Origin: UMGS1663 sp963621995
GTDB lineage: Bacteria; Bacillota; Clostridia; TANB77; CAG-508
Length of the DNA stretch: 64,000 nucleotides
Reading direction: 5' to 3'
NCBI GenBank assembly: GCA_963621995.1
Contig: CAVFFZ010000004.1
Coordinates: 1-64,000 of the forward strand
Below, piece after piece: positions 56,776 to 64,000 of this stretch. Position 1 is the stretch's first letter. The number at the start of each line of letters is the position of its first letter. The notes beneath the pieces are model-generated. The model ran no database searches. It saw nothing but the letters and a program-made list of their open reading frames with translations, and was not told where the DNA came from. The position numbers and the translations under genes were made by a program.

Positions 56776-56966
56776 ATTTCCTTCTTTCTTTTTGGGTTTT
56801 ATTTTAGAATTAATTTTTATTTGAATAAAAAATTGTTTTAAATAAATTTTCTTATTTATATCATAATTTATTTTGTTTGTAAACATAAAGCCGATAATTT
56901 TTTAAAGAAATTATCGACTCTATTTTATGTTTTCCGACTTTTTTATTTAATTATATTTATAAAATT

Positions 56967-59165
56967 TCATTTTTTTAATCTTAACGCATTTAGTGTTACT
57001 GTTAAACTGCTTATTACCATTGCTAAACTTGCCCACATTGGATTTATTGAAATTCCTATTGGTTTTAGTATTCCTATTGCTATTGGTATCATTAAAATAT
57101 TATAGAAAAATGCCCAGAATAAATTTTGTTTTATATTTTTTATTGTTCTTTTGCTTATTTCTATTAATTTTAATATTGAATTTAAGTCATTTTTTGTTAA
57201 TATTACGTCTGCTGAATCCATTGCTATGTCTGTTCCACTTTTTACACTTACTCCTATATTTGCTTTTGTTATAGCTAAACTATCATTTATTCCGTCTCCA
57301 CACATCATTACCATTTTTTTCTCTTGTTGTAAATTTTCTATTATTTCAGCTTTTTGAACTGGTAACACGTTTGATATTACTTTTGTAATTCCTAGCTTGC
57401 TTGCTATTTTCCCTGCTGTTTGGTTATTATCTCCTGTAAGCATAATTGTTTGCATATTTTTATTATTTATTTTTTCTATTACTTCTTTTGCATTTTCTCT
57501 TAATATATCATTTACCCCAATTAAAGCAATAATTTTCTTATTTTTAATTACATAAATTATGCTATTCCCATCTGATGTTAATTTATTTTCATCTTCTATA
57601 TGTTCATTTTGAATATTATATTTTTCTACAATTTTTCTGTTTCCTAATATTATTTCGTCATTTTCTATTTTTCCTATAATTCCATATCCTGCAATATTCT
57701 CAAATGTTTTTACTTCTATTTTTTCTTGTTTTTTAGTTTCCATATAGTCTGTAAAAGCTTTTCCTATAGGATGTGTTGATTTTTCTTCTATACTACCAAC
57801 TATTTGTATTAATTGGTCATTATTTAATTCACTATAATTATATATTTCGGAAATCTTTAATTTTCCGTAAGTTAAAGTTCCTGTTTTGTCAAATACTATA
57901 GTGTTTGTTTTTGAGGCATTTTCTAATACTTCACTTTTCTTTACTAATATTCCATTATTTACGCATACTCCCTCGCTTACTACTATTGCAAGTGGTGTTG
58001 CTAAACCTAAACTGCATGGGCATGCAACTACTAATATAGTAACAAATGTGCTTATTGCTACTGATATATTATATCCTAATATTAAATATATTATAAAAGT
58101 TATTATTGCTATTAAAATAACTACTGGCACAAAATATCCTGAAATTTTATCTGCTATTTTTGCTATTGGAGCTTTGGTATTACTTGCTTCTATTACTAAT
58201 CTTACTATTTCTGATATTGTTGATTCTTTTCCAATTTTTTCTGCCTTATATTTTATAAACCCATCATAATTTAGACTTCCTGCAATTACTTTTTCTCCTA
58301 TTTCTCTATTTACTGGCTTGCTTTCCCCTGTTATAAAAGATTCATCTAAATGCGCTTTTCCTTCTATTATTTCTCCATCTACTGCTATTTTTTCCCCTGG
58401 TTTTGCAATTAAAATATTACCTTTTTTAATTTCATCTAGCGTTACTTGCTTTGGCTTGCCATCTATTTCAAGAGTTGCCATGCTTGGTGTTATTTCTACT
58501 AATTTTTTTATGGCTTCTCTTGTTTTGTCTTTGCTAATTCCATCTATATATCTTCCTAATTTTATAAAATAAATTATAATTGCTGCAGATTCGAAATATA
58601 AATTCATTACAAAATGATTATTCCCATTAAATATTTCGTACATTCCATATACACTGTAAGCCAAACTACTTAATACTCCAATTGTAACTAATGTATCCAT
58701 ATTTGGAATTAAATGTATTAAATTTTTAAAGCCATTTTTTAAAATATCATACCCATACATTAAAAAAGTAATTGTTAATATAAATAATGTTATTGCATAA
58801 TTTATTGGATTATTATAAGGATTTAATAAATTAATTGTTGATAAATTTATCATATGCCCCATTGAAATATACATCAATATAATTGCTAAAATGGTAAATA
58901 CAATAAATTTTATTTTTTCTGTTTTATTTTTATTTTCTATTTTGAATTCCTTAAATATTCCTGTACTTTTAAAGCCTGCCTGTTTTACATATTTTTCAAT
59001 TTTTTCTTGATTTAATATATTTTCGTCATAATAGATTGTAGCATTTGCCATTACTAAATTTACTCTAGCCTCTATTATTCCGTTTTGCTTGTTTAAATAT
59101 TTTTCTAATCCATTTGAACAAGCACTACAAGTCATTCCTTCTATACCTAAAATAATATTTTTCAT
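56967..59165 (-). CDS. copA: Copper-exporting P-type ATPase CopA
   Basis: This 732-aa P1B ATPase has one N-terminal metal-binding domain (GMTCSAC, Cys13 and Cys16), eight membrane helices, the actuator TGES, the transport motif CPC in VVACPCSLGLATPLA (about 373-375), phosphorylation site DKTGTLT and GDGINDS near the C-terminus. It exports Cu(I). It follows the copZ chaperone gene by 50 nt in an operon. No copper repressor gene is adjacent. GGAAGGA precedes the ATG. Confidence 0.95.
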   Translation of the reverse strand: MKNIILGIEGMTCSACSNGLEKYLNKQNGIIEARVNLVMANATIYYDENILNQEKIEKYVKQAGFKSTGIFKEFKIENKNKTEKIKFIVFTILAIILMYISMGHMINLSTINLLNPYNNPINYAITLFILTITFLMYGYDILKNGFKNLIHLIPNMDTLVTIGVLSSLAYSVYGMYEIFNGNNHFVMNLYFESAAIIIYFIKLGRYIDGISKDKTREAIKKLVEITPSMATLEIDGKPKQVTLDEIKKGNILIAKPGEKIAVDGEIIEGKAHLDESFITGESKPVNREIGEKVIAGSLNYDGFIKYKAEKIGKESTISEIVRLVIEASNTKAPIAKIADKISGYFVPVVILIAIITFIIYLILGYNISVAISTFVTILVVACPCSLGLATPLAIVVSEGVCVNNGILVKKSEVLENASKTNTIVFDKTGTLTYGKLKISEIYNYSELNNDQLIQIVGSIEEKSTHPIGKAFTDYMETKKQEKIEVKTFENIAGYGIIGKIENDEIILGNRKIVEKYNIQNEHIEDENKLTSDGNSIIYVIKNKKIIALIGVNDILRENAKEVIEKINNKNMQTIMLTGDNNQTAGKIASKLGITKVISNVLPVQKAEIIENLQQEKKMVMMCGDGINDSLAITKANIGVSVKSGTDIAMDSADVILTKNDLNSILKLIEISKRTIKNIKQNLFWAFFYNILMIPIAIGILKPIGISINPMWASLAMVISSLTVTLNALRLKK

Positions 59166-59215
59166 TTTATTATTCCTTCCGCATTTTGTTCTTTGGTATA
59201 CTTGCTTAAAAATTA

Positions 59216-59422
59216 TTATTCTTTTACTTCAAAACCTAATTCGTCAATTCTTTCTTTTATTTCATTTATGTCTGCTTCATCTTCCATTTTTATTATTACT
59301 TTATTATTTTCGTGATTTGCTGTTACTTCCTTAACATTTTTAATTTCTTTCAAAGAGTTTTCCACTCTTTTTTCACAACCTGTGCAAACCATTCCTTCTA
59401 CATTTAAAATAATTTCTTTCAT
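59216..59422 (-). CDS. copZ: Copper chaperone CopZ-like HMA protein
   Basis: This 68-aa ferredoxin-fold protein has the metal motif GMVCTGC (Cys13, Cys16) and the family end GFEVKE. It hands Cu(I) to CopA, the next gene. AGGGAGAG precedes the ATG. The 240-bp gap to the next + gene holds that gene's promoter, with no clear copper operator. Confidence 0.92.
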   Translation of the reverse strand: MKEIILNVEGMVCTGCEKRVENSLKEIKNVKEVTANHENNKVIIKMEDEADINEIKERIDELGFEVKE

Positions 59423-59595
59423 TTTTAAACTCTCCCTTCTTTATTTATTAAATTTTTTAAATAAACTTATTAATTTTTCCATTTTTTTTCATATTATATA
59501 CTCTTTATGGTATTTTGTAAATATAGGGGTATACTTTCAACTTTTGCTATAAATTCCGAATAATTTTAACTTGACTGAGCAATTCCTTTATTTTA

Positions 59596-59624
59596 TTGAC
59601 TTTTTGGCATTTTTAATATATAAT
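59596..59624 (+). promoter_or_regulatory. Sigma-A promoter of the Clp-M41 gene
   Basis: TTGACT (59596-59601), 17-nt spacer, TATAAT (59619-59624); AAAGGAGG follows 9 nt before the ATG. Confidence 0.82.
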
Positions 59625-59662
59625 ATAAATATATTTTGTTTTAATTTAAAGGAGGCGATTTT

Positions 59663-61603
59663 ATGAAGTTAAACATTACATCTCAAAAACTGATAAACGA
59701 AATGAAACGGATAATGCAAGAACAGGCAAGAACTAGTTGCAATGTGCAAACATTAATTAATTCTCTGTTTGACATTCGTGATACTGAAAATGATTTTGCG
59801 AATTTATTTTACATTTATTTTGAAAGAAAATTAAAAATTAAAATTGATGTTATAGATTCTGCAATTCTTCAACTCAATAATGAAACAGAAATTGGCGTAA
59901 CTAGTACAAAGTTTGTGTTTGAGACTTGCGAAGGTAATACCATAGATATTGAAATTGACGAAGAACTTGAAAAAGTCATTTATTCTGTAAATAATATTCT
60001 TATAGAAAATGAAAAAAAATACGTCATCCCAGATTATTTTGTGGTAGCACTTTTTGAATCAGAATCTCAAACAATGCGTAGGTTTTTGAAGAAAATTAAT
60101 GCTAATTATATGGAGGCAAAAGCATTCTTCAAAAGAGAAAAAATTTTTGGTTATGAAATTGTACCATATGAACTTAGTTCTTTTGTATGGTACAGGAACC
60201 CCGATTACAAAGGAATAGATTGTGATATTGTAGGGAGGGAAGAAGAAATCAAAGCAATTTATCGTATCATGTTAAAATCCAGCAAGCGGAATGTTATTAT
60301 CTATGGCGACGCAGGTGTAGGTAAAACTGCTGTTGGAGAAAAGTTTATTTATGAAATAGCAAATGGATTGTGTCCCTTGAGATTTGCTAATTTCAAAGTT
60401 CTTGAGATGAGTGTAAGACACTTCATACTCAATTGCGAAAATTCAAGACAAGCTAATGAAAAGATGAATTCACTTTTGGATTTTTTAAGTAAGCAAAAAG
60501 ATGATATTGTTTTGCTTATTGATGAAATTCAGACAATACTTGGTAAAGGTGGATTTTTTGATTCAAAAAAACTTGACTTGTCAGCAACTTTAAAACCAAT
60601 TCTGGCACGAAGCGATTTAAGAATTATTGGAATAACAACATCAATTGATTATTACAATAATTTTTTGTCAGATGAAACACTTTCCAGAAGATTTGAAGGA
60701 GTAGAAATCAAAGTTCCCAAATATAGTGAAATCTTTGACCTAATTATTCCAAGAGTAAAAAGAATAGAAGCCAAAAAAGGAATATCAATTTCCAATGAAG
60801 CTATTAATCAATGTATTTGGTATGCCGCGTGTTTTGAATACAATAAGTCAAACCCAGATAAGAGTATTGATGTTGTTGATAGAGCAATGGCAAATGCTGA
60901 ATTGGAAGGCAGAAATTATGTTATGAAAGATGACATTGTAAATGTTTTCAGAATTTCATTTGAAAAATGGAATAATATGGATGAAAATGTTAGACTTTCA
61001 ACAGCATATCATGAAGCTGGGCATTATGTTATATCACGAATCATTAGCCGTAAAGTATATGAGGTCCTTGCAGTATCAATATATCCAACAGATGAGTACA
61101 ACGGTGTTAATGTATTCGAGTATAATGATGAAGCTACCCCTATAACAAACAGAAAATTCTTTTTGGATAATATGGCTGCCGATTTAGGAGGAAGAGCAGC
61201 AGAAGAGCTTGTGTTTAATGATGTCACTAGCGCAGCAACCATTGATTTGTTTAATGCAACAGAAATTGCCAAGACTATGACTATGGAATATGGCTTTTGT
61301 GGAAAAATTGGCAAGAATAGGTACTATGCTGATTCAGACATGAAAATCGGTAGTGGTGAAAATGCAGATAAAATAAGCGAAGAAATAAATAATATAATAG
61401 ATGAAGCTTATGAGCTAGCTAAGGAATATCTGGTAAACAACAGAGATTACCTTGACGCGATTGCAAATGCATTGGTAACACATAAGATTCTTATGAAAGA
61501 AGAACTAGACCTAATATGGGAACATGTTTCTAAAAAAAGAAGTGCATATAAGAAAGGTAAAAAAGTTGTGAAACGCATAAAAATAATGAAAATATTTAAA
61601 TAA
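59663..61603 (+). CDS. Soluble Clp-type AAA+ ATPase fused to an M41 (FtsH) zinc peptidase
   Basis: Residues about 1-180 resemble a divergent Clp N-domain. The AAA+ module is ClpA/B D1-like, not FtsH-like: CDIVGREEEIKAIYRIML, Walker A GDAGVGKT (about 215), Walker B VLLIDEIQTIL, arginine-finger region LSRRFEGVEI. The M41 domain has HEAGH (450-454), NMAADLGGRAAEELVFNDVT and the third zinc ligand Asp in TIDLFNATEIA (about 527). There are no membrane helices, unlike FtsH. It is probably a cytoplasmic ATP-dependent protease. Codon use is less A/T-biased and it has two in-frame CGG codons (16 and 209), suggesting acquisition. Confidence 0.85.
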   Translation: MKLNITSQKLINEMKRIMQEQARTSCNVQTLINSLFDIRDTENDFANLFYIYFERKLKIKIDVIDSAILQLNNETEIGVTSTKFVFETCEGNTIDIEIDEELEKVIYSVNNILIENEKKYVIPDYFVVALFESESQTMRRFLKKINANYMEAKAFFKREKIFGYEIVPYELSSFVWYRNPDYKGIDCDIVGREEEIKAIYRIMLKSSKRNVIIYGDAGVGKTAVGEKFIYEIANGLCPLRFANFKVLEMSVRHFILNCENSRQANEKMNSLLDFLSKQKDDIVLLIDEIQTILGKGGFFDSKKLDLSATLKPILARSDLRIIGITTSIDYYNNFLSDETLSRRFEGVEIKVPKYSEIFDLIIPRVKRIEAKKGISISNEAINQCIWYAACFEYNKSNPDKSIDVVDRAMANAELEGRNYVMKDDIVNVFRISFEKWNNMDENVRLSTAYHEAGHYVISRIISRKVYEVLAVSIYPTDEYNGVNVFEYNDEATPITNRKFFLDNMAADLGGRAAEELVFNDVTSAATIDLFNATEIAKTMTMEYGFCGKIGKNRYYADSDMKIGSGENADKISEEINNIIDEAYELAKEYLVNNRDYLDAIANALVTHKILMKEELDLIWEHVSKKRSAYKKGKKVVKRIKIMKIFK

Positions 61604-61629
61604 ATTTTTCATTTATATCGTCAAAAATA

Positions 61630-61664
61630 AAAAGGATCAAACTACAATAGTTTGGTCCTTTTTC
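61630..61664 (+). terminator. Terminator of the Clp-M41 gene
   Basis: AAAAGGATCAAACTA pairs with TAGTTTGGTCCTTTTT (61648-61663) across a tiny loop. Confidence 0.8.
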
Positions 61665-61737
61665 TCTATTAATTTCTGTAATTTTCACTTTTACGCAATA
61701 TATGTATGAAAAATTGAAATTTAAGAAAATTATATTT

Positions 61738-61774
61738 ATAAGCATTGCAATGCTTATGTAAATTATGGTATAAT
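61738..61774 (+). promoter_or_regulatory. Promoter with 20-bp palindromic operator
   Basis: ATAAGCATTGCAATGCTTAT (61738-61757) is a perfect palindrome covering the -35 TTGCAA (61745-61750). An 18-nt spacer and TATAAT (61769-61774) follow. A repressor binding there would block transcription of the three downstream genes. Confidence 0.75.
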
Positions 61775-61854
61775 AATAGAGTGTAAAGCAAACTTATATG
61801 AAACTTTAACAGTATGTTTAAAAATAAATATATATCATTTAAGGAAGGATAATT

Positions 61855-62145
61855 ATGGACGAATTTATTGTTATTAAAGTAATGAATAAGGCTACTTTGA
61901 GAGTATTGAAAAACCAAAATAAAGATTATTCAAAAAATGAAAAAATCTGTAGTCTTTTAGAGGATGAATCTTTTTTTTATAAAGTAACAAAAGAAGCTTC
62001 ATTAGCGGTATTAAATCAAGTTGGAGTGAATACAGAAATGCTTGATATAACATACAAAAAATTAGTAAATAAAATAAATTTTGATAAATTAGTTAATCAA
62101 GGTAAAATTGATATAAATGATGAAAATTTAGTTGTTAAATTTTAA
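61855..62145 (+). CDS. Small hypothetical protein (96 aa), first gene of the transglutaminase-like operon
   Basis: This family is unrecognised. It is a lysine/glutamate-rich, probably helical soluble protein with ICSLLEDESFFYKVTKEASL and a C-terminal NKINFDKLVNQGKIDINDEN. GAAGGA lies 8 nt before the ATG. The gap to the next gene is 23 nt. It may be a partner, chaperone or antidote of the larger downstream proteins, but nothing in the sequence proves it. Confidence 0.65.
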   Translation: MDEFIVIKVMNKATLRVLKNQNKDYSKNEKICSLLEDESFFYKVTKEASLAVLNQVGVNTEMLDITYKKLVNKINFDKLVNQGKIDINDENLVVKF

Positions 62146-62168
62146 TTAAAGGAGAAATATTTTTCAAA

Positions 62169-63185
62169 ATGAGTAACGAATATATAAAAAAATTTTATGA
62201 AGAAGCTTGTACGAATTTAGATGGTGAATATAAAATTGTAGTAGAAGCCGATAGAGACATTGAGGAAGAATGGATTGAGCATGATGTTATAGATTGGCAA
62301 ATAGAAGATTGTATGAAAAGTTTAGTGGAAGAGCTTTCCAAAAATACATTATTAACTTTTGAAGAAAAAGTTTTAAAATTATACGAATTTATATGTTTAC
62401 ATTATGTATATGATGTAAATGTATTATATTTTTTTAGAACAGATACAACAGATCCAGAAAATATTAAACATATTGCATGTGATTGGTATGGACGTATTAT
62501 AAAACAAGATTGGTATTTAAAAAGACAAAATCATAATAGAAGAATATGTTATGAGTTCTCTAGATTTTATGCTAAAGCAATTAATACTTTGATTGACAAT
62601 AAAAACGATTTAGAAGCAGTTATATTAGGAGATAGAGAAAATAATCATTATGTTGTCGGACTAACAGGAAAAGATTATAGTATTATATTAGATCAAGATG
62701 ATTTTAATCAAATAAAAGATTTAACAAGAGTTAAATTAGGTTTAACAATCAAAGGTATACATATATTTAGAGATGATTCAGGAAAATTTACAAAAATACT
62801 TGAAAATTATAATAATAATAAATTAGATGAAGTAAAAGAAATTTCTGATGCGAGAAAAAAATACTTAGAAAATAATGATATTATTGCATACATAAATGTA
62901 ATTATTGATGTAATGAGAAAAAACAACATTGATGCTCAAGGTTGTTTTGAATATGTTAGAATTACAATAGAAAAATTAGGAATGGATTTTCAAAAAATCT
63001 GGAAAGAAGATATTTCTGCAGATGAAAAAAGATATGAAAGATGTTTATACTTTAATGTAGATGATAAAAATTATTTATTAGATAGTATTGAAAAAAAATT
63101 GAAAGAAGTAACTGAGGCAGATTTAAGAGGTAGTGAATTTGTTTTTAGTCCAGAAGAAAACGAATATAAATATTATGGTGGTTAA
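62169..63185 (+). CDS. Transglutaminase-like cysteine protease-fold protein, paralogue 1
   Basis: The 338-aa protein has a possible Cys-His-Asp triad in transglutaminase order: Cys127 in RRICYEFSRFYAKAI, His160 in ENNHYVVGLTGKDY and Asp175 in IILDQDDFNQIKDLTR. The N-terminal part has EEKVLKLYEFICLHYVYD, a helix typical before the Cys in such folds. There is no signal peptide, so it is cytosolic or released by another route. The last about 120 residues are helical and charged. It shares all these blocks with the next gene. The assignment is by motif spacing only; substrate unknown. Confidence 0.6.
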   Translation: MSNEYIKKFYEEACTNLDGEYKIVVEADRDIEEEWIEHDVIDWQIEDCMKSLVEELSKNTLLTFEEKVLKLYEFICLHYVYDVNVLYFFRTDTTDPENIKHIACDWYGRIIKQDWYLKRQNHNRRICYEFSRFYAKAINTLIDNKNDLEAVILGDRENNHYVVGLTGKDYSIILDQDDFNQIKDLTRVKLGLTIKGIHIFRDDSGKFTKILENYNNNKLDEVKEISDARKKYLENNDIIAYINVIIDVMRKNNIDAQGCFEYVRITIEKLGMDFQKIWKEDISADEKRYERCLYFNVDDKNYLLDSIEKKLKEVTEADLRGSEFVFSPEENEYKYYGG

Positions 63186-63200
63186 AAGGAGATATATTAT

Positions 63201-64000
63201 ATGAATCTAACAAAAATCAGTCAATTAAGTAATTTAATTAGTAGAGATTTAAAAAGAAAGGTTACAATAATGCTTGATCCTTCTGAAAATTATCGTATGG
63301 TTGGTAATTCAAATGAAGTTTTGTTAAGCACTGATCCAGTTGAATGGGAAATTCCTTTAAAATATGTTAAAAAGATTGATGAGTTATGTAGTAACCCTGA
63401 GTTAAGCACTGAAGAAAAAATAGTAAGAATATATGAGGATTTATGTGAAGATTATACATATGATGATAATGTTTTATCATATATTACTAAAAATGATGAT
63501 GATACATTTTCTTTAACAGACTATTATGGTAGAAACACAAGTAAAGAATGGAGAAAAGAACGAAATAAACACAATAAAAGAAATTGTTTTGAAATGTCTA
63601 GAATTCTTGCAAAATCTGTTAAAAAAATAACAAATAACGATGAAAAACCTTATGATTATAATGTATGTGTTATTTGGGATGAGGCGGTTACTCATTATTT
63701 AGTTGGACTAACTGGTAGTGATTATTTTGCAACACTTGATTTGGATGATTTTAATCAAATAAAGGATTTAACAAGGCAAAAAGCAAATCTTACCTTAGAA
63801 GGAATAAAAATATATGAAGACCCTAATAATCGTTTAACTAATGTAGTTAATGAACATAATTGTGGTAGAAAATCAAGTGCATTAGATGCAATAGAATGTA
63901 GAATAGATCAAAAAGAAAATATAGAGCCTAATTATAAATCATTAATTGAATATAATGATCTTGAATTTATAAAAGAAACAATAGATATTTTAAAGAATGA
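63201..64000 (+). CDS. Transglutaminase-like protein, paralogue 2 (runs off the window)
   Basis: The frame is open from the ATG at 63201 (AAAAGGAGA upstream) to the right edge, 266 codons. It aligns with the previous gene: EEKIVRIYEDLCEDYTYDDN, candidate Cys in RNCFEMSRILAKSVK, His in VTHYLVGLTGSDYFATLD, then LDDFNQIKDLTRQKANLTLE. The N-terminal 60 residues differ, so specificity may differ. Tandem divergence suggests an expanding accessory family. Confidence 0.6.
   Translation, partial: MNLTKISQLSNLISRDLKRKVTIMLDPSENYRMVGNSNEVLLSTDPVEWEIPLKYVKKIDELCSNPELSTEEKIVRIYEDLCEDYTYDDNVLSYITKNDDDTFSLTDYYGRNTSKEWRKERNKHNKRNCFEMSRILAKSVKKITNNDEKPYDYNVCVIWDEAVTHYLVGLTGSDYFATLDLDDFNQIKDLTRQKANLTLEGIKIYEDPNNRLTNVVNEHNCGRKSSALDAIECRIDQKENIEPNYKSLIEYNDLEFIKETIDILKN

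Overview
The window is AT-rich (roughly 30% G+C by eye) and reads as the chromosome of an uncultured, spore-forming Clostridia-type Firmicute. It has sleB-ypeB germination genes, CotF-like coat proteins, a radC-mreBCD-mrdA-minC shape cluster, mecA, Gram-positive ribosome binding sites (AAGGAGG) and consensus sigma-A promoters.

Layout. 1-7,922 (-): two giant secreted proteins, a thioester-type adhesin running off the left edge and a 1,667-aa membrane-anchored repeat protein. 8,283-9,238 (+): an Asn-rich pair of small unknown genes. 9,324-15,715 (-): DUF4321-radC-mreB-mreC-mreD-mrdA-minC. 16,000-21,803: mecA, an M23 peptidase, CotF-like genes, pcrA, a candidate type I toxin-antitoxin locus and a low-molecular-weight phosphatase. 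22,310-32,699: a 10.4-kb element inserted by a large serine recombinase into a ZIP transporter gene, which is split between 33,146-32,688 and 22,317-22,021. Its cargo is a MetRS paralogue, a PLP decarboxylase, a nucleotidyltransferase-aminotransferase fusion, a radical SAM enzyme, a GNAT acetyltransferase and a truncated foreign metG. 33,210-46,458 (-): prfA, an SbcCD-like pair, a stand-alone VirD4/TraG coupling protein with two small genes, a DnaJ-like chaperone, ddl, murF, ypeB and sleB. 46,693-53,700: a lipid glycosyltransferase, yhbY, tRNA-Arg(UCU), an amidase-holin pair, an M18 aminopeptidase, a VanW protein and tRNA-Arg(ACG). 53,863-59,422 (-): yraN, dprA, comM, copA, copZ. 59,663-64,000 (+): a soluble Clp-type AAA+/M41 peptidase hybrid, then a small gene and two paralogous transglutaminase-like proteins.

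Main discovery. Five otherwise intact, conserved genes (mreC, mreB, traG/virD4, the VanW gene and comM) are each split by a frameshift. At all five the last zero-frame codon is CGG, and skipping exactly its C (+1) restores the full family sequence with a conserved glycine (GGA or GGG). Reading every other gene by eye I find no in-frame CGG, except two in the apparently acquired Clp-M41 gene. The two Arg tRNAs in the window (anticodons UCU and ACG) should not read CGG. This suggests a lineage in which CGG is an unassigned or +1-shifting codon (equivalently, CGGN is read as Gly), although a sequencing artefact must be excluded.

Secondary discoveries are the exactly delimited serine-integrase element with inverted attP arms, a convergent type I toxin/antisense RNA pair with a perfect consensus promoter, the Clp-M41 fusion, and the transglutaminase-like pair behind a 20-bp palindromic operator.
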